Of a DNA stretch of 52,290 nt, positions 25,927-34,337 are shown piece by piece; positions within the stretch are counted from its first letter, which is position 1; every line of letters starts with the position of its first letter. A program made the position numbers and the translations under genes. Source of the DNA: an uncultured Vibrio sp. (GTDB lineage Bacteria; Pseudomonadota; Gammaproteobacteria; Enterobacterales; Vibrionaceae); assembly GCA_947504195.1 (NCBI GenBank), contig CANNGN010000018.1, forward strand, positions 1-52,290, written 5' to 3'. The notes beneath the pieces are model-generated. The model did not search any database. It saw only the letters and a list, made by a program, of their open reading frames with translations, and was not told where the DNA came from.

Positions 25927-26388
25927 CTATTCGAAACAAATCTCGATAAAGGCATTACCCCATTCTGAATTAAAAGGCATGATAATAATCGAGCCTTTAC
26001 ATTTATGGCGAATCGTATGACCTTTCCCTGAAACAACAACAGGAGTCGCCATATCAAAATCAAACCCACTTTCTGCGAGAATACGTTTTGCACCCCCTGC
26101 GACCATGTTGGTGATTTCACCTACCATGTCAGTGATTTCTTCGTTGAGGCCATTTGGGCGTTCGCCCAACATGTTTTGCATTATTTCAAGTGCGAGGTTT
26201 TCATCGAAAGTGATCGACATTGAGCCGCGACTTTTATCGCCGATCATACCAATTAAGCCTGATATATCGCCACGAGCGATCTCATCTTTTTTTACTCTAG
26301 GTTTCTCAGGCTTTAAGTCTAAAGAAGCCATTGTTTTAAGTACGTTTAGCAATGATGCTAGAAATGGGTTTACAAATTCTGCGCGCAT
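25927..26388 (-). CDS. CheX-like chemotaxis phosphatase domain protein
   Basis: The 153-residue protein resembles CheX of the CheC/CheX/FliY family, which dephosphorylates CheY-P or related response regulators. The family's conserved E..N motif is seen as EITDMVGEITNMVAGGAKR (about 84-102). The rest alternates strands and helices as in CheX. It lies 12 bp after zur on the same strand, an unusual partnership, and no chemotaxis genes are close. Its target regulator is unknown. Confidence 0.85.
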   Translation of the reverse strand: MRAEFVNPFLASLLNVLKTMASLDLKPEKPRVKKDEIARGDISGLIGMIGDKSRGSMSITFDENLALEIMQNMLGERPNGLNEEITDMVGEITNMVAGGAKRILAESGFDFDMATPVVVSGKGHTIRHKCKGSIIIMPFNSEWGNAFIEICFE

Positions 26389-26400
26389 ATAATCGATCTA

Positions 26401-26850
26401 CTAGTTAAGCTCTTGATTAGAGGAACATGACTGACAGATACCATGGGATTCAATAACATGGTTTGTAACCTGAAAAGCATGCGTCTCTGCGTTCTGTTCC
26501 AACAAAGCAACCAATGATTTATCTTGAAGTTCAATAACATCATTACATTTGTCACATATTAAAAGGTGAAAAAAGTGTTTATGAGCATTACATGAACAAC
26601 AGGAAATAAAACTATTTGTTGATTCCACTCTATGAATAAAGCCTTGATCCATCAAAAAATCAAGTGCTCGGTAAACCGTTGGTGGTTTAGCTTGTGGTTC
26701 ACTTGTTTTTAACGCTTCTAGTAACTCATAAGCACTTGAAGCTTTTCTATTTGAACAAATTATTTCAAATACTCGTCTGCGTTGTGAAGTGAGTCTAACC
26801 CCTCTCTCAACACAAATCCCCTCAATTTTTTCAATTAAATTTTGGTCCAA
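26401..26850 (-). CDS. zur: Zinc uptake regulator Zur (Fur family)
   Basis: Zur is a zinc-sensing repressor of zinc uptake genes. 149 residues: an N-terminal winged helix with RLTSQRRRVFEII and PPTVYRALDFLMDQGFIHRVES, and a C-terminal dimerisation domain with structural zinc cysteines in CCSCNAHKH, ICDKC and ICQSC. These cysteine pairs and the short N-terminus point to Zur rather than Fur. It is first gene of a zur-cheX-like unit. Confidence 0.92.
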   Translation of the reverse strand: MDQNLIEKIEGICVERGVRLTSQRRRVFEIICSNRKASSAYELLEALKTSEPQAKPPTVYRALDFLMDQGFIHRVESTNSFISCCSCNAHKHFFHLLICDKCNDVIELQDKSLVALLEQNAETHAFQVTNHVIESHGICQSCSSNQELN

Positions 26851-27120
26851 AATTCATCACCATAACCATTGGACGTACTTATTAATATACTACTTTTTAC
26901 ACATTTTCGTTTAATTTTTCACGAGTTTCTACATTTTATGAGGGCTACAAATGATTTATTACTAATATTATAGACCGAAATTGAAAAATGACATGGTAGG
27001 TGCTTTAGGAGATATTGGTTTTTAGGGTAAGAAGCCACTACAATTTGTTGATATAAAACGTTAACTTGAGCGAATTGAACCTTCAATACCATATCAAGTT
27101 ACCTTGTAGGAGTTGTGATA

Positions 27121-27432
27121 ATGGAACACCAGGATACAAATACCGCGATTGAATTGGTTAAAACATTGGTGGCTGAGTTAGAGGAATATTTTAATATTAC
27201 TTTTACAGATGTGAGCGAAGAGGATTCTATTAATTATCTTCGTTTTGTCTTTTATTATTCTCCTGGTGAATGTTTAGAAATCAGTGCTCCTATCGGTGGT
27301 GAGCCTTGTATTGTTCATAATCAAGATAAAAATAATCGAGTGCCTATTGGGCGTGAAGAGGAATTCTACCAAGGGTTTCGTGAACGATTATTCCAGTTCT
27401 TAATTCGGGCTAAGAAGCTTCATCAATTTTAA
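27121..27432 (+). CDS. Small acidic protein of unknown function
   Basis: I do not recognise this 103-residue protein. It is acidic, begins MEHQDTNTAIELVKTLVAEL and looks like an alpha/beta cytoplasmic protein without signal or membrane segment. A TAGGAG ribosome site lies 8 bp before ATG 27121; a GTG at 27115 is less well placed. Codon use resembles its neighbours. It is divergent from zur across about 270 bp and followed by a stem near 27503-27540. Confidence 0.75.
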   Translation: MEHQDTNTAIELVKTLVAELEEYFNITFTDVSEEDSINYLRFVFYYSPGECLEISAPIGGEPCIVHNQDKNNRVPIGREEEFYQGFRERLFQFLIRAKKLHQF

Positions 27433-27567
27433 TATTATGAACTTTTTACGACTGAAATGTTTATAAGAGGGAATTTCTGGTTATAGCTGAAAAAGTGTTA
27501 CACCACAGGGCTGCTAGGATCCTTTTAGCAATCCCTTGTGATATCTAAAAATTGTGACAAATATTGC

Positions 27568-27681
27568 TTAGCCGAGTGTAAAGACGACTGACAGGACAAT
27601 AAAAGCACCAAGGCTGATTCTTTCTAGAAGACCAAATACAGGTTGTTCTGCGCTATTAAAAAATATTTTTTGTAATTTCAT
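27568..27681 (-). CDS. Putative 37-residue single-pass membrane protein
   Basis: A short ORF: ATG with AAGGAAA 7 bp upstream, then 37 codons and TAA. The protein starts MKLQKIFFNSAEQPVFGL and ends with one hydrophobic segment, ISLGAFIVLSVVFTLG, so it reads as an inner-membrane peptide. A good sigma-70 promoter lies directly upstream on the same strand. I know no family for it. Support comes from promoter, ribosome site and composition, not homology. It is divergent from pstS, so phosphate-linked expression is possible. Confidence 0.6.
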   Translation of the reverse strand: MKLQKIFFNSAEQPVFGLLERISLGAFIVLSVVFTLG

Positions 27682-27719
27682 GTGCGGTTTCCTTATTGTT
27701 TTTAGTGTATATACATTGT

Positions 27720-27749
27720 ACATCTATTTGATAGACTTTTTCAAGTTTA
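27720..27749 (-). promoter_or_regulatory. Promoter of the 37-residue ORF
   Basis: On the minus strand, TTGAAA and TACAAT are spaced 18 bp apart. The expected start of transcription gives a leader of about 30-40 bases before the ATG. Confidence 0.55.
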
Positions 27750-27959
27750 CTTTGATCTAACTTTCACATGATATTTTTTCAATTTCATCTGCTTGATGTG
27801 ATTTTTATATTTTACATATCAATATGTTAGTTATTTTTCTTTTCGGTATGAAATAATATCTCACCATCCTCGCCACATCGGTTGATGACTAATTAAATTG
27901 TAGTTAACAAATTCACCTATCTCCATTTTATATCGCGATGAAATGTTTTATTAAAAAAA

Positions 27960-27977
27960 CTGTCATTGTTCTGAAAC
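27960..27977 (+). promoter_or_regulatory. Pho box (PhoB site) upstream of pstS
   Basis: CTGTCAT-TGTT-CTGAAAC is two 7-bp half sites separated by 4 bp, close to the PhoB consensus direct repeat (CTGTCAT-N4-CTGTCAT). It lies about 105 bp before the pstS start. A possible -10 (GATGAAAT) follows at about 27986. Confidence 0.7.
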
Positions 27978-28083
27978 ATTTCCCTGATGAAATCAACCTC
28001 GTTCAAGGATGAACCCAAACCAAATATTCTTGATACACCATTGGGTGTGATGACTAAATAAAACAATCGACTTGGAGGTTGAT

Positions 28084-29124
28084 GTGAAAGTTAAAGCGTT
28101 AATTGCTGCAACAACTATGGCTGTAACTATGGCTACTTCTGGTGTTGCTAATGCTGCATCTCGCGATTACATAAGTATTGTAGGTTCTTCAACAGTATTT
28201 CCATTTGCGACTGTTGTAGCTGAGCGATTTGGCCGCACTACATCATTTTCAGTGCCAAAAATTGAATCAACGGGTTCTGGTGGTGGTCTGAAATTATTCT
28301 GTTCAGGTATTGGTGAAAATACACCAGATATCACAAATGCATCGCGTAAGATCAAATCTTCAGAAGTTGATCTTTGTGCGAGCAATGGTGTAAACAATAT
28401 CGTAGAGATCAAGATCGGCTATGACGGTATCGTTCTTGCGAACTCGAAAGACGCAACTCAGTTTGAGCTTTCGTTACGTGATGTCTACCTTGGTATCGCA
28501 AAAATGGTTCCAGATGCAGATGGCAATCTAATCGAAAACCCATACAAAACTTGGAATGAAGTTAATGCTTCACTCCCTGCAACAAAAATCGAAGTTCTAG
28601 GTCCACCGCCAACATCGGGTACTCGTGATGCATTTGCAGAACTTGCATTAGAAGGTGGTTGTAAGACTTTCGATTCAATCAAAGCGCTTAAAAAGACAGA
28701 CAAGAACAAGTACAAAGCAGTATGTCACTCTGTTCGTGAAGATGGCGCATACATCGAAGCGGGTGAGAACGATAACTTAATCGTTCAGAAACTGGCGGCG
28801 AACCCTAAAGCTCTAGGTGTATTTGGTTACTCTTTCCTTGAAGAGAATGCGGATAAAGTTCAAGCATCAATCATAAATAACGTTGAACCAACGTTTGAAG
28901 CGATTGGTTCTGGTGACTACCCAGTATCACGTTCACTGTTCTTCTATGTTAAAGAGGCACACAAAGATACGATTCCTGGTCTTAAAGAGTACGTAGATGC
29001 GTTTACTTCTGAGCAAGCGATTGGTGAAGAAGGGTATCTTGCAGACCGTGGTTTGATTCCACTGCCTGAATCAGATTGGAAAGCAGTACGTGCTGCTGGT
29101 TCTAACCTGACACCAAACCTTTAA
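28084..29124 (+). CDS. pstS: Phosphate-binding protein PstS
   Basis: The periplasmic phosphate receptor of the Pst ABC transporter. From GTG 28084, 346 residues with a signal peptide (MKVKALIAATTMAV..GVANA). Phosphate-loop motifs are visible: IVGSSTVFPFA, STGSGGGLKLFC and PPTSGTRDAF. GGAGG lies 5 bp before the GTG; the frame extends to a TTG at 28072, which would break the signal. It heads pstSCAB behind a Pho box. Confidence 0.95.
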   Translation: MKVKALIAATTMAVTMATSGVANAASRDYISIVGSSTVFPFATVVAERFGRTTSFSVPKIESTGSGGGLKLFCSGIGENTPDITNASRKIKSSEVDLCASNGVNNIVEIKIGYDGIVLANSKDATQFELSLRDVYLGIAKMVPDADGNLIENPYKTWNEVNASLPATKIEVLGPPPTSGTRDAFAELALEGGCKTFDSIKALKKTDKNKYKAVCHSVREDGAYIEAGENDNLIVQKLAANPKALGVFGYSFLEENADKVQASIINNVEPTFEAIGSGDYPVSRSLFFYVKEAHKDTIPGLKEYVDAFTSEQAIGEEGYLADRGLIPLPESDWKAVRAAGSNLTPNL

Positions 29125-29148
29125 GAATCATTATTTCTACTAACAAAA

Positions 29149-29178
29149 CGGGGTGGCTATCAAAAGATAGCTGCCTCG
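29149..29178 (+). promoter_or_regulatory. pstS-pstC intergenic hairpin
   Basis: Thirteen paired positions (some G-U) around an AAAA loop, without a T run. Such hairpins after binding-protein genes usually stabilise the upstream mRNA or reduce read-through, giving more PstS than permease. Confidence 0.65.
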
Positions 29179-29197
29179 TAATAAGTTCAGAGGCTCT

Positions 29198-30577
29198 ATG
29201 AATTCGTTGCTTTTGGTCTTGTTGCTAGGTATCTCGACCCTTGCTTATATCATGGCGAAAACTCGCTCAAGAAAGCTGGCACAAGCCAATGGTGGTCTAA
29301 GATATCTTCACTCCCGACCTTCTTACTATGGTTCGCTTGCGGCTGTGTTATCTGCCGTACCAGCGCTTATTATTTTTGTTCTGTGGAGCATGTTCTCACC
29401 AAGCATTGTTGAATCAATGGTCATGGCAGAACTACCCGCAGATATTTTGGCTAGTGGGACCGATCACTCTCTCTTGTTTAGTCAGATTTTGCATGTTGTG
29501 AATGGGATAAAATCAACAGACCATAACTGGCTAACCGAAGCGGCAAGTCACTATACCCGCCTAAATGAGCTTGGCTCGAACATCCGCTTTGCATCGTTAA
29601 TCGCACTATCTGCGGCAGGGCTTGCTCTTGGTTGGAAATTGGTTCGCCCAAAGGTACGTGCTCGCGTTTATGTTGAATCGATTATGCAGACATTTCTGCT
29701 TATCTGTTCAATCATCGCCATTCTTACCACGGTAGGCATTGTTTTATCGGTGTTGTTTGAAGCGGTTCGTTTCTTCCAAATTATTCCAGTTACTGACTTT
29801 TTATTTGGGCTTGAATGGTCACCTCAAGTAGCGATACGTGCCGATCAGCAAGGAGCAAGTGGGGCATTCGGGTTTATCCCATTGTTTACTGGTACCTTGA
29901 TGATTTCATTCATCGCAATGGCTATCGCCGCGCCGATCGGTTTGATGAGTGCTATCTACCTAGCGGAATACGCTACGCCAAGAGTTCGTTCAATTGTTAA
30001 GCCTATTTTGGAAGTACTCGCGGGTATTCCAACAGTGGTATACGGTTTTTTCGCCGCGTTAGTTGTTGCTCCGATGATTCGCGACTTCGCCCAATCCATC
30101 GGTATTGAATCGGCGTCATCTGAGAGTGCATTAGCCGCAGGTTTGATTATGGGAATTATGATTATCCCATTTGTTTCCTCTTTATCTGATGATGTGATTA
30201 CCGCCGTTCCGCGTACATTAAAAGATGGCTCGCTCGCGTTGGGTGCAACCGAGTCGGAAACAGTCAAAAAAGTAATATTACCAGCCGCGCTTCCAGGTAT
30301 CGTTGGTGGTCTATTGCTTGCGGTTTCTCGTGCAATTGGAGAAACCATGATAGTGGTGATGGCGGCAGGAATGTCGGCAAATCTAACGGCGAATCCATTT
30401 GATTCTGTTACGACCATCACGGTACAAATCGTAACGTTACTGGTTGGAGACCAAGAGTTTGATAGCCCGAAAACACTGGCCGCATTTGCGCTGGGTCTAT
30501 CACTCTTTGTCGTTACATTAGCGCTTAACTTTGTTGCATTGCGCATTGTGAAGAAATATCGAGAGCAATATGACTGA
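29198..30577 (+). CDS. pstC: Phosphate ABC transporter permease PstC
   Basis: An inner-membrane subunit of the Pst transporter. 459 residues, longer than E. coli PstC (about 319). An N-terminal extension with two membrane segments (about 1-22 and 40-70) and a periplasmic stretch precedes the usual six-helix permease core (from about 160). The EAA loop is seen as LKDGSLALGATESETVKKVILPAALPGIVGG. Its end overlaps pstA by 8 bp. Confidence 0.94.
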   Translation: MNSLLLVLLLGISTLAYIMAKTRSRKLAQANGGLRYLHSRPSYYGSLAAVLSAVPALIIFVLWSMFSPSIVESMVMAELPADILASGTDHSLLFSQILHVVNGIKSTDHNWLTEAASHYTRLNELGSNIRFASLIALSAAGLALGWKLVRPKVRARVYVESIMQTFLLICSIIAILTTVGIVLSVLFEAVRFFQIIPVTDFLFGLEWSPQVAIRADQQGASGAFGFIPLFTGTLMISFIAMAIAAPIGLMSAIYLAEYATPRVRSIVKPILEVLAGIPTVVYGFFAALVVAPMIRDFAQSIGIESASSESALAAGLIMGIMIIPFVSSLSDDVITAVPRTLKDGSLALGATESETVKKVILPAALPGIVGGLLLAVSRAIGETMIVVMAAGMSANLTANPFDSVTTITVQIVTLLVGDQEFDSPKTLAAFALGLSLFVVTLALNFVALRIVKKYREQYD

Positions 30578-31871
30578 TATATTAGTAGAAATGTCAAAGA
30601 CTAAGAAAGCGAAAGTAAAAGCGAGCTTAGCGAAACGTAAGTCTAAGGAGAAGCGCTTCCGCTCCTTTGGTGTAGCGTCTATTTCATTTGCGATCCTGTT
30701 CTTAGTGATCTTGCTTGGCTCTATTATCTCTCAGGGCTATACCGCATTTTACACCACAGAGATTCGCTTAGAGGTTACTCTAGACAAAGAAACCTTAGGT
30801 CTTTCGAGCGAAGAACCATCGAAAGGTGAGTTATTTAGTGCCAATTATATGAAGGTATTACGTGACGCTCTCAGAGAGGAAATAGAGGTTTCAAGTCGTA
30901 AAGATCGTAAGGCACTTTATGCGTTCATCTCCAATGGGGCTGAATACGATTTGCGTGATTTGGTGGTAGAAGATCCATCTTTGATAGGGAAGGAGTTCAC
31001 CTACTGGGCGTTAGCGGGGGATTTATTTAACCAATACAACAAAGGCAACTTCTCTAAAGACGTACCAGAAGATTCGCGTAAGTTTAAAGACAAGCACATC
31101 GGCTGGTATGAGCAACTTGAAGAAGATGGCAATGTACGCACGGTGTTAAATAAGAACTTCTTTACTAACGGTGATAGCCGAGACGCTGAACTGGCCGGTA
31201 TTTGGGGAGCAACTGTTGGTTCGTTTTACACCTTATTGGTCTGTTTTTGTATCAGTTTCCCGATTGGGGTAGCAGCGGCAACCTACCTTGAGGAGTTTGC
31301 ACCGAAGAATAAGTGGACTGACTTAATTGAAATTAACATCAATAACTTGGCTGCGGTTCCTTCGATTGTATTTGGTCTTTTAGGTCTCGCGATCTTTTTG
31401 AACATGGCGGACTTACCGCGTTCCGCTCCGCTTGTGGGTGGTCTGGTGCTTTCACTCATGACCTTACCGACGATTATTATTTCGAGTCGTGCTGCGATTC
31501 GAGCGGTTCCTCCTTCGATTAAGGATGCGGCACTCGGTGTTGGCGCGTCAAAAGTGCAGTCAGTCACTCATCATGTTTTGCCATTGGCAATGCCAGGTAT
31601 GCTTACTGGCACGATCATCGGTATGGCACAAGCGTTGGGTGAAACCGCACCATTAATTATGATTGGTATGGTTGCATTTATTGTCGATGTCCCTCAGGGA
31701 CCTTTCGATGCATCAACATCTTTACCAGTACAAATATACTTATGGGCAGAAAACCCGGAGAAAGGCTTTGCCGAAAATACTTCCGGTGCAATTATGGTAT
31801 TGCTCGCTTTCCTTGCCTTTATGAACTCATGCGCAATTATGCTGCGTAAACGTCTAGAACGTCGTTGGTAG
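30570..31871 (+). CDS. pstA: Phosphate ABC transporter permease PstA
   Basis: The second Pst permease subunit. 433 residues against about 296 in E. coli. After a lysine-rich cytoplasmic start and one membrane segment (about 33-55) there is a charged periplasmic domain of about 140 residues (60-205), then the permease core with EAA loop IKDAALGVGASKVQSVTHHVLPLAMPGM. ATG 30570 overlaps pstC; ATG 30591 is an alternative. Confidence 0.94.
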   Translation: MTDILVEMSKTKKAKVKASLAKRKSKEKRFRSFGVASISFAILFLVILLGSIISQGYTAFYTTEIRLEVTLDKETLGLSSEEPSKGELFSANYMKVLRDALREEIEVSSRKDRKALYAFISNGAEYDLRDLVVEDPSLIGKEFTYWALAGDLFNQYNKGNFSKDVPEDSRKFKDKHIGWYEQLEEDGNVRTVLNKNFFTNGDSRDAELAGIWGATVGSFYTLLVCFCISFPIGVAAATYLEEFAPKNKWTDLIEININNLAAVPSIVFGLLGLAIFLNMADLPRSAPLVGGLVLSLMTLPTIIISSRAAIRAVPPSIKDAALGVGASKVQSVTHHVLPLAMPGMLTGTIIGMAQALGETAPLIMIGMVAFIVDVPQGPFDASTSLPVQIYLWAENPEKGFAENTSGAIMVLLAFLAFMNSCAIMLRKRLERRW

Positions 31872-31884
31872 GAGTTTTTTGAAA

Positions 31885-32763
31885 ATGACACAAGTAATGC
31901 AGAATATGAACGTTGAAAACGTAACTGAAGTAAAAAAGACTGGCTCTGTTCACCATCGTGAAGATGAATCACGCGCGACGGTCGGCGTTAAGTTTATTGA
32001 TAACCCACGCATGTGTGCGCGCGATGTTGATGTTTTTTACGATCACGGCGAAAAACAAGCGATCAAGAAAGTAAGCCTCGATATTGGTGAGCGTGAAGTA
32101 CTCTCAATGATTGGGCCTTCAGGTTGCGGTAAATCAACATTCCTACGTTGTCTAAACCGAATGAATGATACCGTCGATGGCTGTGTTATCAATGGTTCCA
32201 TCACCCTTGATGGTAGCGATATCTATAGCCCAGAGCAGGAAATTGTTGAGTTGCGCTCTCAAGTTGGGATGGTGTTCCAGCGTCCAAATCCATTTCCTAA
32301 GTCGATCTACGAGAACATCGTATACGGGCCTCTTTTACATGGTCTTATCGAACGTAAGGCTGATATGGATCTGGTTGTGGAAGAGTCATTAACCAAAGCA
32401 GGTTTGTGGAATGAAGTGAAAGATCGCCTCGATCATCCAGCAACAGGGTTATCGGGTGGTCAGCAGCAGCGTCTTTGTATTGCCCGAACTATTGCAATCA
32501 GCCCTGAAGTGATTCTAATGGATGAACCGTGTTCAGCGCTCGACCCAATTGCTACTGAAGTCATTGAAGAGTTGATTCATGACCTTAAGAAGAACTACAG
32601 CATTGTCATCGTAACTCACTCAATGCAGCAGGCACTTCGCGTTTCCGATCGCACGGCGTATTTCCACCTAGGTGATTTGATTGAGGTTAACTCGACCAAA
32701 GAAGTCTTCCATAATCCGCAACACCGTTTGACTCGCGATTACATCAGCGGTCGTTTCGGTTAA
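31885..32763 (+). CDS. pstB: Phosphate ABC transporter ATPase PstB
   Basis: The Pst ATPase. Walker A GPSGCGKST, signature LSGGQQQRL, Walker B VILMDEPCSALDP and the switch histidine in IVTHSMQQA are all intact. About 292 residues. The N-terminus before the ABC domain is a polar stretch of some 40 residues. ATG 31885 has TAGGAG 10 bp upstream; an in-frame TTG at 31879 is closer. phoU, which often ends such operons, does not follow. Confidence 0.96.
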   Translation: MTQVMQNMNVENVTEVKKTGSVHHREDESRATVGVKFIDNPRMCARDVDVFYDHGEKQAIKKVSLDIGEREVLSMIGPSGCGKSTFLRCLNRMNDTVDGCVINGSITLDGSDIYSPEQEIVELRSQVGMVFQRPNPFPKSIYENIVYGPLLHGLIERKADMDLVVEESLTKAGLWNEVKDRLDHPATGLSGGQQQRLCIARTIAISPEVILMDEPCSALDPIATEVIEELIHDLKKNYSIVIVTHSMQQALRVSDRTAYFHLGDLIEVNSTKEVFHNPQHRLTRDYISGRFG

Positions 32764-32775
32764 CCTTCTACATCT

Positions 32776-32806
32776 AAGCAGGCTTAGCTTCCACGTTAGC
32801 CTGCTT
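32776..32806 (+). terminator. Hairpin after pstB
   Basis: AAGCAGGCT / AGCCTGCTT pair over a 13-base loop, 13 bp after pstB. No strong T run, so it is a likely but not certain terminator. Confidence 0.55.
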
Positions 32807-32885
32807 ACTCCTTTCTAAAATCTCTCTCTATCTTCTTGTGTCTCTTACTTCTTATCTCGAACGCTAGGTGAATATCTGTCTCCAA

Positions 32886-32965
32886 TTTTAGCTTTGGGGT
32901 TACCATGATCTAAAAGCATACTATGATCTAAAAGCTATCGGTCTACTATGATCCCAAAGCTAAAA
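32886..32965. repeat. Three GATC-bearing direct repeats inside a 13-bp inverted repeat
   Basis: Direct repeats ATGATCTAAAAGC at 32905-32917 and 32923-32935 are identical, and ATGATCCCAAAGC at 32948-32960 is a diverged third copy. They lie between perfect 13-bp inverted arms TTTTAGCTTTGGG (32886-32898) and CCCAAAGCTAAAA (32953-32965). All four elements share a core like AAAGCTA. Each direct repeat holds a Dam site. Confidence 0.85.
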
Positions 32966-33128
32966 GAGCTACTCATTGGCTCGAATTAGGATATTTTAGG
33001 AACGCTTTCTTTTTATATGTCTTCAATTCTCAGTGTATAATCCGCAGATTCTTTTTTAATGATTCCCGTGTTAATGGTATTTACATCGGCTCGGTAATTT
33101 TTTGATGTATTAAACCTGAGGTTTTTCA

Positions 33129-34133
33129 ATGCCTACGCTTGATTCCACAAGTGCTTTCGACTCAAATCGCTTCTCTGTTGCCCCGATGCTCGATTGGACG
33201 GATCGTCATTGCCGTTACTTTCACCGCTTATTGTCATCTCAAACTCTGCTGTATACCGAGATGATTACCACAGGTGCGATTATTCATGGCAAAGGAGACT
33301 TTCTTAAATACAGTGAGGAAGAGCACCCAGTATCGTTGCAATTGGGGGGATCGAACCCTAAAGACTTGGCGCATTGTGCAAAGTTGGCTGAAGAGCGCGG
33401 TTATGACGAGATAAACCTCAATGTCGGCTGCCCATCGGATCGAGTACAGAATGGACGCTTTGGTGCTTGCCTAATGGGAGAAGCGGAGCTGGTGGCGGAA
33501 TGTATTGCGGCAATGAAAGCAGAAGTTTCGATTCCCGTCACGGTGAAAACCCGCATTGGCATCGATGACCAAGACAGTTATGAGTTTCTGACTAACTTTA
33601 TTCAGGTTGTCTCTGAAAAAGGAGGCTGTGAGCAGTTCACCATTCATGCCCGTAAAGCGTGGTTAAATGGTCTGAGCCCAAAAGAGAACCGAGAAATTCC
33701 TCCACTCGATTACCCAAGAGCTTACCAAATTAAGCAAGACTTCCCACACTTGTCGATTGCAGTGAACGGTGGGGTTAAAACCTTGGAGCAAGCCAAAGAA
33801 CACTTGAAACATTTGGATGGCGTGATGGTCGGGCGCGAAGCCTATCAAAACCCTTATTTATTGGCGACGGTCGATCAGGAAATCTTTGGCTTAGATACTC
33901 CGGTTAAAAAGCGCAGCCAAGTTGTGCATGAGATGTTGCCGTATATTGAATTTCAGTTGGCTAATGGTGCAAATCTGGGCCACATCTCTCGTCATATGAT
34001 TGGTTTATTCCAAAGCATGGCAGGCGCGAGACAATGGCGTCGATATATCAGTGAGAACGCGCATAAAGCAGGAGCGGGGGTTGAAGTGATCGAAGCAGCA
34101 CTAGCGAAAATTCCAACCGAACTCGATGTATAA
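33129..34133 (+). CDS. dusA: tRNA-dihydrouridine(20/20a) synthase DusA
   Basis: DusA is a flavoprotein that reduces U20 and U20a in the tRNA D-loop. 334 residues in a TIM-barrel fold, starting SVAPMLDWTDRHCRYFHR. The catalytic cysteine lies in NLNVGCPSDRVQNGRFGACLM and FMN-binding residues in VKTRIGIDD and AVNGGVKT. It is followed by pspG, as in E. coli. Confidence 0.97.
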   Translation: MPTLDSTSAFDSNRFSVAPMLDWTDRHCRYFHRLLSSQTLLYTEMITTGAIIHGKGDFLKYSEEEHPVSLQLGGSNPKDLAHCAKLAEERGYDEINLNVGCPSDRVQNGRFGACLMGEAELVAECIAAMKAEVSIPVTVKTRIGIDDQDSYEFLTNFIQVVSEKGGCEQFTIHARKAWLNGLSPKENREIPPLDYPRAYQIKQDFPHLSIAVNGGVKTLEQAKEHLKHLDGVMVGREAYQNPYLLATVDQEIFGLDTPVKKRSQVVHEMLPYIEFQLANGANLGHISRHMIGLFQSMAGARQWRRYISENAHKAGAGVEVIEAALAKIPTELDV

Positions 34134-34232
34134 CATAACCAATATTTGGCGAATTTAACCAGAGGCTTTGTGGGTTAGAATATCTCAACACATAAAACTC
34201 AATAAATTCAGTGGGTTATATTTGTATAATAG

Positions 34233-34248
34233 TGGCCTCTATCTTGCA
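34233..34248 (+). promoter_or_regulatory. Sigma-54 promoter of pspG
   Basis: TGGCCTCTATCTTGCA matches the -24/-12 consensus TGGC-N8-TTGC with exact spacing, 90 bp before pspG. In E. coli pspG is driven by sigma-54 and PspF, so the same regulation is expected here. No PspF site was assigned. Confidence 0.85.
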
Positions 34249-34337
34249 ATCTTTCTCTTGCATATAGTTTATGAATGAAAAGGTTTGCGAATAAAAACGT
34301 TTGCAAATAAAAAGTCTACGCCGATGGAGGCCCTAAT

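Larger units (their letters stand above)
27433..28083. other. Intergenic region before pstS
   Basis: 650 bp. It holds an imperfect stem, CACAGGG..TGCTA / TAGCA..CCCTTGTG (about 27503-27543), which could end transcripts from either side. It also holds a short minus-strand ORF with its own promoter (27568-27751) and a Pho box (27960-27977). The stretch 27760-27950 is AT-rich with nothing clear. Confidence 0.6.
32764..33128. other. Intergenic region pstB-dusA
   Basis: 365 bp with no ORF. It contains the pstB hairpin, the repeat cluster at 32886-32965 and a TATAAT at 33036-33041 that is the best candidate for a dusA -10 element; the -35 region is weak. Confidence 0.6.

Noticed and set aside
28072..28083. 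TTG start for pstS
   Set aside because: It overlaps the ribosome site and adds acidic residues before the signal peptide; GTG 28084 is better.
32886..32965. CRISPR array
   Set aside because: Only three 13-bp copies with 5- and 12-bp gaps; far too short, with no cas gene.
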